Position numbers and translations under genes: made by a program
Notes under the pieces: generated by a model
Seen by the model: the letters and a program-made list of their open reading frames with translations, nothing else
What the model was told of the DNA's origin: nothing
The model's database searches: none
Part shown: one piece after another, positions 16,901 to 25,965 of the stretch
Layout of the letters: each line of letters begins with the position of its first letter
Numbering within the stretch: position 1 is the first letter of the stretch
NCBI RefSeq assembly: GCF_029581195.1
Contig: NZ_CP120737.1
Location: forward strand, 1,488,001 to 1,552,000
DNA: 64,000 nt
Reading direction: 5' to 3'
Origin: Solwaraspora sp. WMMD791
Lineage (GTDB): Bacteria > Actinomycetota > Actinomycetes > Mycobacteriales > Micromonosporaceae

Positions 16901-17424
16901 CACAGGCCGTCCAGGCTGGTGCGCAGCGCGGCGATTCCGCGCGCGGTGTGGCTCTTGACCGCTCCCCTGCTGACCCCCATCGCGTCGGCGATCTGCGCCT
17001 CGGACAGGTCGGCGTAGTAGCGCAGGACGATCGCCTCCCGCTGGCGGGGCGGCAGGGCACGCAGTGCGGTGATCACGTCGTCGTGGCGCAGCTGATCGAG
17101 GGCGCCGGCCTCCGCGCTGGGGGCGTCCGGGCCGGGCCGGGCGGCGGCCAGGTGGGCCTGTACGACGCGCCGGTGCCGGATCGCCGACCGGCACCGGTTG
17201 ACCACGGTGACCCGCAGGTACCCTACCGCCTTGTCCGCGTCGCGCAGCCGCCACCAGCGGCTGTGCAGGGCGACGTAGGCGTCCTGCACGATCTCCTCCG
17301 CCATGCCCGGTTCCCGCAGCAGCAGGGTGGCGAGGCGCACCAGCGGACGGTAGTGCGCGGCGAACAGGGCGGTGACCGCCTCGTCCGCCGCCCACGTCGA
17401 CGTCGGTGTCCGCTGTCGCAGCAT
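16900..17424 (-). CDS. ECF RNA polymerase sigma factor, SigE-like family
   Basis: A 174-residue ECF sigma. Region 2 is FAAHYRPLVRLATLLLREPGMAEEIVQDAYVAL, here split by about 20 residues from WWRLRDADKAVGYLRVTVVN. Region 4 is ALRALPPRQREAIVLRYYADLS followed by the helix-turn-helix AQIADAMGVSRGAVKSHTARG. I chose ATG 17424 with GGGGAGG upstream over GTG 17466. It lies downstream of ribH and is coupled to the GerMN membrane protein. Confidence 0.9.
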   Translation of the reverse strand: MLRQRTPTSTWAADEAVTALFAAHYRPLVRLATLLLREPGMAEEIVQDAYVALHSRWWRLRDADKAVGYLRVTVVNRCRSAIRHRRVVQAHLAAARPGPDAPSAEAGALDQLRHDDVITALRALPPRQREAIVLRYYADLSEAQIADAMGVSRGAVKSHTARGIAALRTSLDGL

Positions 17425-17549
17425 CGTCCTCCCCGGGTGCAGGCCGGTGACCAGTTCGGGTGCCACGTCAGCTACGACGTGTCACCGGCGCATCTGGTTT
17501 ACCGCGCGAGCGACGGGAACGTGACGGGTATGGACCGGTTGCGTCGTGG

Positions 17550-18035
17550 TCAGCCGGCCGGTACGGCGTGCACCGCGCGCAACGCCAGGGCGGCGTCGAG
17601 GACGGCGACCATCGACGACCATCCTTTGTCTTCGGCCGAGCCGGGCAGTCCGGCCCGGTCGCGGGCCTGCGCGATGGTCTCGACGGTGAGCACCCCGTGG
17701 CCGACCGGTGTGGCTTCGTCCAGTGACACCCGGGTCAGCCCGTCGGTGACCGACCGGCACACGTAGTCGAAGTGCGCGGTGGCGCCGCGTACCACGACGC
17801 CGAGGGCGACCACCGCGTCACAGCGACGGGCCAGCGCCTGGGCGAGCACCGGCAGTTCGACCGAGCCGGCCACCCGGGCGACCTGCACCCCGGCGACGCC
17901 GCAGGCCTCGGCGGCGGCCAGGGCCCGGCCGAGCATGACGTCGACCAGGTCGGCGTGCCAGCGGGCGGCGACGACGCCGACCCGTAGTCCGGCGGCGTCG
18001 ACGCGGATCACGCCTGGTTCGCCGAATCCCGCCAT
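17550..18035 (-). CDS. ribH: 6,7-dimethyl-8-ribityllumazine synthase
   Basis: A 161-residue lumazine synthase that condenses DHBP with the aminouracil intermediate. Motifs are VGVVAARWHADLVDVML, VAGSVELPVLAQALA, VVALGVVVRGATAHFDYVC and GVLTVETIAQARDRAG. The ATG overlaps the ribBA stop by one base (TAATG), with GGAGG 9 nt upstream. It is the last riboflavin gene of the operon. In place of the usual GGTPHFDYV it has GATAHFDYV, a minor substitution. Confidence 0.96.
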   Translation of the reverse strand: MAGFGEPGVIRVDAAGLRVGVVAARWHADLVDVMLGRALAAAEACGVAGVQVARVAGSVELPVLAQALARRCDAVVALGVVVRGATAHFDYVCRSVTDGLTRVSLDEATPVGHGVLTVETIAQARDRAGLPGSAEDKGWSSMVAVLDAALALRAVHAVPAG

Positions 18036-19282
18036 TACGCCCTACCTCCGGACAGTTCGCCGACGGGGTCGAGCCCGTCGAGCAGGTGGCCCATCCGGTC
18101 GCGCTTGGTCCGCAGGTAGCGCAGGTTCTCCGGGTGGGGGTGGATGGTCAGCGGTTCCCGGCCGACGACGGTCAGCCCGTACCCGACCAGCCCGGAGAGC
18201 TTGTCCGGGTTGTTGGTGAGCAGCCGGATCGACCGCACACCGAGGTCGTGCAGGATCTGCGAGCCGGTGCCGTAGTCGCGGGCGTCGGCGGGCAGCCCGA
18301 GCTCCAGGTTGGCGTCGACGGTGTCACGGCCCTGGTCCTGCAGCTGGTAGGCGCGCAGTTTGTGGGCCAGTCCGATCCCGCGTCCCTCGTGGCCGCGCAG
18401 GTAGAGCACCACGCCGCGGCCTTCGCTGGCGACCCGGCCCAGCGCGGCGTCCAGCTGCGGGCCGCAGTCGCAGCGCAGCGAGCCGAACACGTCACCGGTG
18501 AGGCATTCGGAGTGCACCCGGACCAGCACGTCGCGGCCGTCGTCGATGTCGCCGAGGACCAGGGCGAGGTGTTCGGCGGGGTCGTGGGCGACCCGGTAGC
18601 CGTAGGCGCGGAACACCCCGTACGCCGTCGGTAGCCGGACCTGCGCGACCCGCTCGACGTGGGTCTCGGTCCGTCGCCGGTGGGCGATCAGGTCGGCGAT
18701 GGTGATCAGGGTGAGCCCGTGGTCGGCGGAGAACTTCTCCAGGTCGGGCAGGCGCATCATGGTGCCGTCGTCGTTGACCAGTTCGCAGAGCACCCCGGCG
18801 GGGTGCAGGCCGGCAAGGCGGGCCAGGTCGACGGCGGCCTCGGTGTGGCCGGGCCGGTGCAGGACACCGCCGGCGCGGGCCCGCAGGGGCACGACGTGGC
18901 CGGGTCGGGCCAGGTCGGCCGGGCTGGTGGCCGGGTCGGCGAGCAGCCGCAGGGTGTGTGCCCGGTCGGCTGCGGAGATGCCGGTGCTGACCCCTTCTCG
19001 GGCGTCGACGGTCACCGTGTACGCGGTGCCGCGCCGGTCCTGGTTGGTGTGGTACATCGGCGGCAGTTCGAGCCGGTCGCAGTCGGCTTCGGGCAGCGGC
19101 GCGCAGATGTAGCCGGAGGTGTAGCGCACCATGAAGGCGACGAGTTCGGCGGTGGCGTGTTCGGCGGCGAAGATCAGATCGCCTTCGTTCTCCCGGTCGG
19201 CGTCGTCGACCACCACCACCGCCCGGCCGGCGGCCAGGTCGTCGAGGGCCTGTTCGACGGTGCCGAACCCGGCGGCGGTCAC
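18035..19282 (-). CDS. ribBA: Bifunctional DHBP synthase / GTP cyclohydrolase II
   Basis: A 415-residue two-domain enzyme. The N-terminal RibB domain (about 1-205) makes DHBP from ribulose 5-phosphate and shows [33 protein letters not shown] and [16 protein letters not shown]. The C-terminal RibA domain (about 210-415) opens GTP and has the zinc site [16 protein letters not shown] and [18 protein letters not shown]. The GTG start overlaps the riboflavin synthase stop by 4 nt (GTGA). Confidence 0.97.
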   Translation of the reverse strand: MTAAGFGTVEQALDDLAAGRAVVVVDDADRENEGDLIFAAEHATAELVAFMVRYTSGYICAPLPEADCDRLELPPMYHTNQDRRGTAYTVTVDAREGVSTGISAADRAHTLRLLADPATSPADLARPGHVVPLRARAGGVLHRPGHTEAAVDLARLAGLHPAGVLCELVNDDGTMMRLPDLEKFSADHGLTLITIADLIAHRRRTETHVERVAQVRLPTAYGVFRAYGYRVAHDPAEHLALVLGDIDDGRDVLVRVHSECLTGDVFGSLRCDCGPQLDAALGRVASEGRGVVLYLRGHEGRGIGLAHKLRAYQLQDQGRDTVDANLELGLPADARDYGTGSQILHDLGVRSIRLLTNNPDKLSGLVGYGLTVVGREPLTIHPHPENLRYLRTKRDRMGHLLDGLDPVGELSGGRA

Positions 19283-19950
19283 GGGCGGACCCCGGTGGTG
19301 GGTGCCGGCTGGCGCAGTTGTTTCGCCACGTACTTCGCGATCACGTCGACCTCCAGGTTGACCAGGGACCCGACCGGTTTGCGGCCGAGTGTGGTGAGTT
19401 GCAGGGTGGTGGGGATCAGTCCGACGCTGAACCAGCCGGCGTCGTCGCCCGTCCCGGCGGGACCGTCGGCGGGTTCGCCGTCGGCGGGTTCGCCGTCGGA
19501 CACCTCCATCACGGTCAACGAGACGCCGTCGACAGCGATCGAACCTTTTTCCACGATGTAGCGGCCCAGGCCGGCGGGGAGGCTGAACCGCACCTGCTCC
19601 CACCGGTCGCCGGGGACGCGCTCGACGATGGTGGCGACGCCGTCGACGTGGCCCTGCACCAGGTGTCCGCCGAGACGGGTGGCGAGGGTGGCGGCGCGTT
19701 CCAGGTTGACCGGATCGCCGGGGCGCAGCCCGCCCAGCGCGCTGCGGTCGAAGGTCTCCTTCATGACGTCCACGGTGAACCGTGCGCCGTCGACGGCGAC
19801 GACGGTCAGGCAGACCCCGTCGACGGCGATCGAGTCGCCGTGGCGGGCGTCGGCGGCGACCAGCGGGCCGTGGATCGTGAGCACGCCGCTGTCGCCGTGC
19901 CAGTCCAGGGTGCCGGCCTCGCCGCGCTCCTCGATGATGCCGGTGAACAT
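19279..19950 (-). CDS. ribE: Riboflavin synthase
   Basis: A 223-residue protein with two lumazine-binding barrels. It begins [13 protein letters not shown] and carries [13 protein letters not shown] (first barrel) and [15 protein letters not shown] (second barrel). It dismutates two lumazines to riboflavin. Between them, [21 protein letters not shown] is an inserted low-complexity loop from a 15-bp repeat, unusual for the family but in a surface position. It lies 4 nt after ribD. Confidence 0.95.
   Translation of the reverse strand: MFTGIIEERGEAGTLDWHGDSGVLTIHGPLVAADARHGDSIAVDGVCLTVVAVDGARFTVDVMKETFDRSALGGLRPGDPVNLERAATLATRLGGHLVQGHVDGVATIVERVPGDRWEQVRFSLPAGLGRYIVEKGSIAVDGVSLTVMEVSDGEPADGEPADGPAGTGDDAGWFSVGLIPTTLQLTTLGRKPVGSLVNLEVDVIAKYVAKQLRQPAPTTGVRP
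19470..19500. repeat. 15-bp repeat inside riboflavin synthase
   Basis: GGCGGGTTCGCCGTC recurs in tandem and encodes the repeated pentapeptide DGEPA in the second barrel. The period is a multiple of three, so the frame is kept. Confidence 0.75.
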
Positions 19951-19954
19951 CGGC

Positions 19955-21019
19955 TCAGCCTTCCTTCTTCTGTCGGGGTTCGGCGGTGATCCGCAGGTCG
20001 GGACCGACCTGGGTGACGTCGACGATGGTCAGGTCGAGGGCGTCGCCGATGGTGCGCACGCCCGCGTCGCCGAGCGCGGCGGGGCCCGCGCCGAGGAGTC
20101 TGGGCGCGAGGTAACCGACGACCCGGTCGACCAGGCCGTCACGCAGGAACGCCCCGGCCAGCGTCGGTCCGCCTTCGAGCAGCGCGCAGCGCACCCCCCG
20201 GTCGTAGAGGCCGGTCAGCAGGGCGCTGAGGTCGACCCGCCCCCGGTGGTCCGTACCGACTTCGGCGGCGGTGGCGATCCAGGTGTCGGCGGCGCCGTCG
20301 CGGACCCGGGCGTCGGCCGGGGTACGCCCGTGGCTGTCGACGACGACCCGTAGCGGCTGGCGGATGGCGAGGGTGCCGTCGCGCAGGTTGCGCACGGTGA
20401 GCCGGGGGTCGTCGGCGAGCACGGTGCCCACCCCGGCGATGATCGCGTCGGTGGTGCCGCGCAGCGCGTGGACGTCGGCGCGGGCCGCCTCCGAGGTGAT
20501 CCACATGCTGGTGCCGTCGGCGGCGGCGGAGCGTCCGTCGAGGGTGGCGGCGTACTTCCAGATCAGGTAGGGCCGGCGGCGGCGGACCGCGGTGAGCCAG
20601 GCGATGTTGGCGGCCTCGGCCCGGTCGGCGTGCAGGCCGACGGCGACGTCGATGCCGGCGTCGCGCAGCGTCTCGGTGCCGCCGGCGGCGATCGGGTTGG
20701 GGTCCGGCACGGCGAGTACGACCCGGGCCAGGCCGGCGTCGACCAGGGCGGTGGAGCAGGGTCCGGTCCGGCCGACGTGGTTGCACGGTTCGAGGGTGAC
20801 CACGGCGGTGCCGCCCCGGGCCCGTTCGCCGGCCTGGGCCAGAGCGACGATCTCGGCGTGCGGGCCGCCGGCGTAGGCGTGGAAGCCTTCGCCGACGACG
20901 TGGCCGGCCGGGTCGAGCAGGACGCAGCCGACGATCGGGTTGGGGCTGACCGCGCCGAGGCCGCGCAGGGCGAGGGCGATCGCGCGTCGCATCGCCTCGT
21001 CTTCGGTGAGGGTCGCCAT
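19955..21019 (-). CDS. ribD: Riboflavin-specific deaminase/reductase
   Basis: A 354-residue bifunctional enzyme. The N-terminal zinc deaminase (about 1-150) has GGPHAEIVALAQAGE and TLEPCNHVGRTGPC. The C-terminal NADPH reductase (about 150-354) has PYLIWKYAATLDGRSAAADG, WITSEAARADVHALR and CALLEGGPTLAGAFL. ATG 21019 follows GAGGAG at about 12 nt. It is the first gene after the FMN riboswitch. Confidence 0.96.
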   Translation of the reverse strand: MATLTEDEAMRRAIALALRGLGAVSPNPIVGCVLLDPAGHVVGEGFHAYAGGPHAEIVALAQAGERARGGTAVVTLEPCNHVGRTGPCSTALVDAGLARVVLAVPDPNPIAAGGTETLRDAGIDVAVGLHADRAEAANIAWLTAVRRRRPYLIWKYAATLDGRSAAADGTSMWITSEAARADVHALRGTTDAIIAGVGTVLADDPRLTVRNLRDGTLAIRQPLRVVVDSHGRTPADARVRDGAADTWIATAAEVGTDHRGRVDLSALLTGLYDRGVRCALLEGGPTLAGAFLRDGLVDRVVGYLAPRLLGAGPAALGDAGVRTIGDALDLTIVDVTQVGPDLRITAEPRQKKEG

Positions 21020-21227
21020 CGCCGTCGTCGTCTCCTCGCCAGCCGGGCCGGGTACGCGCGACGGGTGGCGGGAGGTGCCGGGCCCCGGGGCGGGGTGCCG
21101 GCGACAGCGATGCGGCGGCGGGTGCGACCCCGGGGTCGTCACCGGCCCACGTGAGGCCGGCACCGGGGTGCCGCACGGGCATGGCGGTGCCGTTTCGGGC
21201 ACGCCACACCTGGGCGTCCGTGTCCGC

Positions 21228-21442
21228 GCGCTGTCTCCCATCCGGACTGTCTGGGCCGGTCCGTGCCGTGGTGGCACGATCTGGCCCAACCGTCGGCCCC
21301 GGATTTTCACCAGGTCCACCGGGCGTCGTGTCGACGACCGGGTCGCGGGCTGACCACGACTGGTGCCGTGGATCACCGCCGGTTCGGAATTTCACCGAGT
21401 CCCGCCAGCGCGTGGTGGGTGCTGGTTCCGAGTCTTACACGG
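21228..21442 (-). ncRNA. FMN riboswitch (RFN element)
   Basis: In the minus-strand transcript the conserved RFN elements appear in order: an opening ACTCGGAACC helix, GGTGAAATTCCGAACCGGCGG, GGTGAAAATCCGGGGCCGAC (read on the complement of 21285-21315), and the closing AGTCCGGATGGGAGA at 21248-21234. It sits about 210 nt before ribD. FMN binding would lower rib expression. The GC-rich spacer 21020-21227 has several inverted repeats that could be the expression platform, with no clear U-run terminator. Translational or Rho-type control is therefore plausible. Confidence 0.93.
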
Positions 21443-21529
21443 ATCCCGGTGGCCTCGGCCAGGGACGCGGCGGACATCACAACTGTCGGATAGCTGACAG
21501 ATTCCCGTCGCGGAGAAGGGATTCCCAGC

Positions 21530-22492
21530 TCAGCTGGGCGACAATCGCCGATCGACCGCGATGTACGACCCGGGCTGGCTCTTGGCCACCGACTTCATCT
21601 CGTTCGCCACGGTGATGATCTCGCGGGGTTCACTGAACCGACGGGGACCGGCCGACACCGCGACCCCGACCGAGAGGGTGACCAGCGCCGCCTTCTGCAG
21701 GTTGCCACGGCGGTCCTTGACCTCGACGTAGCCGCGTGCGGCGTCGCCGGGGTCGTACAGTTCGTCGGCGGCCTTCTCGAAGTCGACGATCGCCTTCTCG
21801 ATGATCGGCCGCACCTGCTCCGGCGCGCAGACCACCACGAAGTCGTCACCGCCGATGTGGCCGAGGAAGGCCGGCGGCAGTCCCACCGACATCACCGCCC
21901 GGTGCATGCAACGGGCCAGGGTGGAGATGAACTCGTCGCCGCGGCCGAACCCGTACACGTCGTTGACGCTCTTGAACCGGTCGATGTCGACGTACCCGAC
22001 GGCGTAGTCGGCACCGCTGCGGACCCGGTCGGTGATCTCCCGGCTGACCCGGGTGTTGCCCGGCAGGCCGGTCAGCGGTGACACCTCGCGGTACTCGCGG
22101 TTGCGCCGCAACGTGGAGGTCACCCGGGCGATGAGCTCCGAGGTGTCGAAGGGTTTGACCAGGTAGTCGTCGGCCCCGGCGGTCAGCCCGTTGACCTTGT
22201 CGGCGGTCATCCCCTTCGCGGTGAGCATGATGATCGGCAGCGCGGCGGTCATCGGATCCGCGCGCAGCTTGCGGGTCAGCTCCAGACCGGTGATGCGGGG
22301 CATCATCAGGTCGACCACCGCCAGGTCCGGGCGGTGGCGTTCGATGACCTCGATCGCCTCCTGCCCGTCGTGGGCCAGAATCACGTCGAAACCGTGCAAC
22401 CGCAGATTGACCTCGACGAACCGGGCGATGTCGACATCGTCGTCGACGACCAGGATCAGATCGGGCCGGGACTCGGCCCCGTCGGGGCTCAC
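21530..22492 (-). CDS. Response regulator with degenerate GGDEF domain
   Basis: A 320-residue protein. The REC domain (about 8-125) has DDD near 18-20, phospho-acceptor Asp in [11 protein letters not shown] and Lys in [10 protein letters not shown]. The GGDEF-type domain (about 140-315) has [24 protein letters not shown] and the signature GGDDF instead of GGDEF. The GTG overlaps the rpe stop as GTGA, so the two are co-translated. The Glu-to-Asp change in the metal-binding position leaves diguanylate cyclase activity uncertain, and it may be a signalling or nucleotide-sensing domain. It sits directly upstream of the FMN riboswitch. Confidence 0.85.
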   Translation of the reverse strand: MSPDGAESRPDLILVVDDDVDIARFVEVNLRLHGFDVILAHDGQEAIEVIERHRPDLAVVDLMMPRITGLELTRKLRADPMTAALPIIMLTAKGMTADKVNGLTAGADDYLVKPFDTSELIARVTSTLRRNREYREVSPLTGLPGNTRVSREITDRVRSGADYAVGYVDIDRFKSVNDVYGFGRGDEFISTLARCMHRAVMSVGLPPAFLGHIGGDDFVVVCAPEQVRPIIEKAIVDFEKAADELYDPGDAARGYVEVKDRRGNLQKAALVTLSVGVAVSAGPRRFSEPREIITVANEMKSVAKSQPGSYIAVDRRLSPS

Positions 22493-23169
22493 CACCGTGG
22501 CGCGGTCCGCTCGGCGGTCTGCCGGAGTTTGCGTACCGCCTCGGCGGGGTCGGCCGCGCCGTATACGGCGGTGCCGGCGACGAAGGCGTCGGCACCGGCG
22601 GCGGCGGCCTGCTCGATCGTGTCTGCGGCGATCCCGCCGTCGACCTCGATCCGCAGTTCCAGGTGGCCGCTGGCCACGTGCCGGCGGGCGGCGCGGACCT
22701 TGTCCAGCATCTCGGGGATGAACCGCTGCCCACCGAAACCGGCCTTGATCGTCATGATCAGCAGGGTGTCGAAGCTGGGCAGCAGGTCGAGATAGTCGTC
22801 GACCGGGGTGTCCCGGTCGATCGCCAGCCCGGCCTTGGCCCCGGCCGACCGCAGCTCCTTGGCCAGCGCGACCGGGTCGTCGCACGCCTCGGCGTGGAAC
22901 GTCACGTTGTACGCACCGGCGTCGGCGTAACCCGGCGCCCAGCGGCGCGGGTCGGTGATCATCAGGTGCACGTCGAACGGCAACGTGGTGGCCGGCAGCA
23001 GACTCTGCACCACCGGCAGGCCGATCGTGAGGTTCGGCACGAAGTGGTTGTCCATCACGTCGACGTGCAGCCAGTCGGCGGCCCCCTCGACCGCGCGCGC
23101 CTCGTCGGCCAGGCGGGAGAAGTCTGCGGCCAGGATGCTGGGTGCGATGATCGGCGCTGGTGCGGTCAC
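22489..23169 (-). CDS. rpe: Ribulose-phosphate 3-epimerase
   Basis: A 226-residue TIM barrel interconverting ribulose and xylulose 5-phosphates. Metal and catalytic residues are in [34 protein letters not shown] and [13 protein letters not shown]. The flexible loop reads [13 protein letters not shown], where most family members have VEPGFGGQ. Its substrate is the precursor for DHBP synthase, so the riboflavin neighbourhood makes metabolic sense. GTG start. Confidence 0.95.
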   Translation of the reverse strand: MTAPAPIIAPSILAADFSRLADEARAVEGAADWLHVDVMDNHFVPNLTIGLPVVQSLLPATTLPFDVHLMITDPRRWAPGYADAGAYNVTFHAEACDDPVALAKELRSAGAKAGLAIDRDTPVDDYLDLLPSFDTLLIMTIKAGFGGQRFIPEMLDKVRAARRHVASGHLELRIEVDGGIAADTIEQAAAAGADAFVAGTAVYGAADPAEAVRKLRQTAERTAPRW

Positions 23170-23315
23170 CGCGCCAGTCTACGAACGTGAGCAAGCGTTC
23201 CACATCCGCCACCGCGGATCACCCGTACGGTGGATGGCCGGCCCCTCGGATCGGCCATCATCGCCTTCGCCTAGCCTCACCGGACCTGGCGGGAGCAGGA
23301 AGGCGGCGGTGGATC

Positions 23316-24233
23316 GTGACTCGGACCCGGCAACAACTCCGGGTGGCGGCCGGCGCACTGACGGTTGTCGTGCTGGCGTTGACCGGCTGCACCGCCGGCT
23401 CCGTCGACGGCGACGGTGGTGACGTGACCGACGCGCGAACGCCGTCCGACGGACCGGTCACCGTGACACCACGGGAAGGCACCTGTCACCACACCGATGA
23501 GCTCGTCGCCGACGCCGCGGCGTACCAGCCGGTCGACTGCGACCGGCCGCACCTCACCGAGACGGTGCACGTCGGCGTCTTCACCGGTGAACACGCCGCC
23601 CACCCCACCGTCCCGTCGACCGGGTCCACCGGACGCGGCGCCGCCCGCGCGGAATGCGACCAGCGGGCTGCCGAGTTCCTCGGTGACGTGTGGCAGGCCG
23701 GCCGGCTGAGCCTGCGCGTGGTCGTACCGTCGCAGGCCGCGTGGAACGGCGGCGACCGCTGGTTCCGCTGCGACCTCGGCGAGGTCGGACTTGACGACGG
23801 TGAACTGGCGGCACGGTCCGGCAGCCTCGCCGGCACACTGTCCGGGGAGGCGCCACTGCGGCTGGGCTGTTTCGCACCGGAGTTCACCGATGACGGCAGC
23901 TTGGACGCGCTGCCACCGACCAGCTGCGACGAGCCACACAGCAGCGAGTTCGTCGGCACGTACGTCGAGGACGGACAACTCACCCTCGACGAGGCGTTCA
24001 GCCGCTCCGACGCGGTCAACGACCGGTGCCTGGGCGTTGTCGCCGCGTACGCCAACGTGCCGGCCGATGCCGACCTGCAGTACCGGGTCGGCTCGTTCTA
24101 CGTCCTGCCGTACGAGAACGAATGGGACGAGGGTGACCGGCGGATTCGCTGCTTCGCCTGGCAGTCCGATCCACCGCTCACCCGGTCGGTGCGCGGCGGC
24201 GGTACCCCGGCGTTGCCGATCCGGTACGGCTGA
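23316..24233 (+). CDS. Septum_form-family lipoprotein, paralogue 1
   Basis: A 305-residue exported lipoprotein with lipobox VLALTGC near Cys27 after a basic N-terminus. It contains two copies of the septum-formation (Septum_form) module. The first has TCHHTDELV, PVDCDRPHLTETVHVGVFTG and GDRWFRCDLGEV. The second has LGCFAPEFT, TSCDEPHSSEFVGTYVEDG and DRRIRCFAWQ. Paired cysteines in each module suggest disulfides. The family is linked to cell division or the envelope in actinobacteria, but its mechanism is unknown. The GTG at 23316 precedes VTRTRQQLR. Two close paralogues lie at 28071 and 29003. Confidence 0.82.
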   Translation: MTRTRQQLRVAAGALTVVVLALTGCTAGSVDGDGGDVTDARTPSDGPVTVTPREGTCHHTDELVADAAAYQPVDCDRPHLTETVHVGVFTGEHAAHPTVPSTGSTGRGAARAECDQRAAEFLGDVWQAGRLSLRVVVPSQAAWNGGDRWFRCDLGEVGLDDGELAARSGSLAGTLSGEAPLRLGCFAPEFTDDGSLDALPPTSCDEPHSSEFVGTYVEDGQLTLDEAFSRSDAVNDRCLGVVAAYANVPADADLQYRVGSFYVLPYENEWDEGDRRIRCFAWQSDPPLTRSVRGGGTPALPIRYG

Positions 24234-24325
24234 ACAATCATCTTCTTTCCGACATGACTGATTGATGTTGCGCTAATCACGCAAACAACCTCAAAAATCC
24301 ATCAACAGAAATGTCCAATCTCTTA

Positions 24326-24355
24326 TTGTTACGCAGTCCCTACATTCGGTAGGGT
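24326..24355 (+). promoter_or_regulatory. Putative promoter and dyad before the terpene operon
   Basis: The spacer 24234-24519 is markedly AT-rich for this genome. TTGTTA (24326-24331), an 18-bp spacer and TAGGGT (24350-24355) fit a vegetative-like promoter. A dyad CCCTAC-ATTCG-GTAGGG (24338-24354) overlaps the spacer and the -10, as an operator would. Confidence 0.4.
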
Positions 24356-24519
24356 GATCGCCATGCGGCTGTCGAGAGCGACACGCCACGACCAGATCTG
24401 CATCCCTGAATAACCGATTCGAAACCACGGCGACATCTGCAGGATACATATCTGCGCAGGGCAGCCTCCGACACCACATCACATTCACCAGCACCTCCGG
24501 CCAGGGGAGGCGAGACATC

Positions 24520-25965
24520 ATGCCCGCAGAACCGATCAATCGCATCACGACCGACACCAGGGAGATTCCTACCGTCGGGTGGAGCAGCGGCGTCGGCGGG
24601 ACCCTGGCCTTCAAACGCGACCAGCTCGCCTTCCTCCGCCGCGGCATCGACCGGTACGGCGACATCTTCCGGTTCCGCCCGCTGGGCATCCCGATGGTGC
24701 TGGTCAACCACCCTGACTACATCCGACACGTCCTCGTCGACGAGGGGGAGAAATACGACAAGAACGCCGTACTGTTCAAAGTGGTCCGGCCGGTGCTCCG
24801 CAAGGGCCTCATCGCCAATCCGGACATGGAGCTGTGGCGCCGGCAACGCCGAATGATGGCACCGCACTTCACGCCCCGTACCGTCGCCACGTTCACCCGG
24901 AACATGACCGACGAAACCGAACAGATGCTTGACCGGTGGGAGCGGAACTACGGCTCCGGCGGCACCATCGACGTCACCGACGAGATCGGTCAGCTCGCGC
25001 TGCGAATCGTCAACCGCTCGTTGTTCAGTGCCCAGGTCGGTGCCAGTGCCCAGGCGTTCGAACGCGCATTCGGCGAGGCCAACACCATTCTCGGGGCGTT
25101 CTTCCGGTTCCCGTTCCCGCCGCTGACCGTACCGATCCGCCGGCACCGTCGGCTGCGCGCCGCGATCGCCGCCATGGACGAGTTCGTCTCCGCCTTCATC
25201 CACCGTCGGCTGCACGAAGAACTGCCGGGCACCGCAGCGGACCCGGCCGCGCCGGCGGGCACCGGGACAGGCCCGGCCCCGCAGGCGGAGGCCACCGACC
25301 TGCTCACCCTGCTGTTGCACACCGTCGACGTCGAGGACGGCAACGGCATGGACCTCGAACAGCTCCACCACGAGGTGCTCAACATCTGCATCGGCGCGTA
25401 CGAGACCACCACCAACACCCTGTCCTGGGCGTTCTACCTGCTCGCCCGCCACCCGCAGGCCGAGGATCGGCTGCACGCCGAGGTCGACACCGTCCTCGCC
25501 GGACGGCTGCCGACCGTCGACGACCTGCCCCGGCTGCCGTACACCCGGATGGTCGCCGACGAGACGCTGCGCATCTACTCCCCCGCGTACCAGTTCATGC
25601 GTCGGGCCAGCGCCGACGACGTGATCGACGGCTACCGGGTGCCGGCCGGCACCAACATGCTGATCAACAGCTACTTCCTGCACCGCCACCCCGACTTCTG
25701 GGACGACCCGGAACGCTTCGACCCGCTGCGGTTCACCCCCGAGCAGATCGCCCGCCGACCGAAACACGCCTACGTGCCGTTCGGCAGCGGTCACCGGGTC
25801 TGCATCGGCAAACACTTCGCCCTCGCCGAACTGGTGCTGGTGCTGGCCACCGTGGCCAGCCGGTACCGGCTGGTGTCGCCGCCGGGCGCACCCGAGGTAC
25901 GACCCGAGGCCCTGATCACCCTGCACCCCCACGGCGGGGTCCATCTCACCCTGGAGCGCCGGTGA
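24520..25965 (+). CDS. Cytochrome P450, terpene-operon oxidase
   Basis: A 481-residue soluble P450. The I-helix has GAYETTTNT (oxygen activation), the K-helix ExxR is DETLR, the PERF-type motif is DPERFDPLRF, and the heme loop FGSGHRVCIGKHFA places the axial ligand at Cys428. The length and lack of a membrane anchor are bacterial. A Pro/Ala/Gly-rich loop near 240-265 is probably disordered. ATG 24520 follows GGGGAGG. Its stop overlaps the terpene synthase start (GTGA), so it very likely oxidises that enzyme's hydrocarbon or alcohol product. Confidence 0.93.
   Translation: MPAEPINRITTDTREIPTVGWSSGVGGTLAFKRDQLAFLRRGIDRYGDIFRFRPLGIPMVLVNHPDYIRHVLVDEGEKYDKNAVLFKVVRPVLRKGLIANPDMELWRRQRRMMAPHFTPRTVATFTRNMTDETEQMLDRWERNYGSGGTIDVTDEIGQLALRIVNRSLFSAQVGASAQAFERAFGEANTILGAFFRFPFPPLTVPIRRHRRLRAAIAAMDEFVSAFIHRRLHEELPGTAADPAAPAGTGTGPAPQAEATDLLTLLLHTVDVEDGNGMDLEQLHHEVLNICIGAYETTTNTLSWAFYLLARHPQAEDRLHAEVDTVLAGRLPTVDDLPRLPYTRMVADETLRIYSPAYQFMRRASADDVIDGYRVPAGTNMLINSYFLHRHPDFWDDPERFDPLRFTPEQIARRPKHAYVPFGSGHRVCIGKHFALAELVLVLATVASRYRLVSPPGAPEVRPEALITLHPHGGVHLTLERR

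Noticed and set aside
16901-17395. Extension of the GerMN-type ORF upstream through the sigma gene
   Set aside because: The long frame overlaps the sigma factor. The ATG at 16900 with TGATG coupling is the sensible start.
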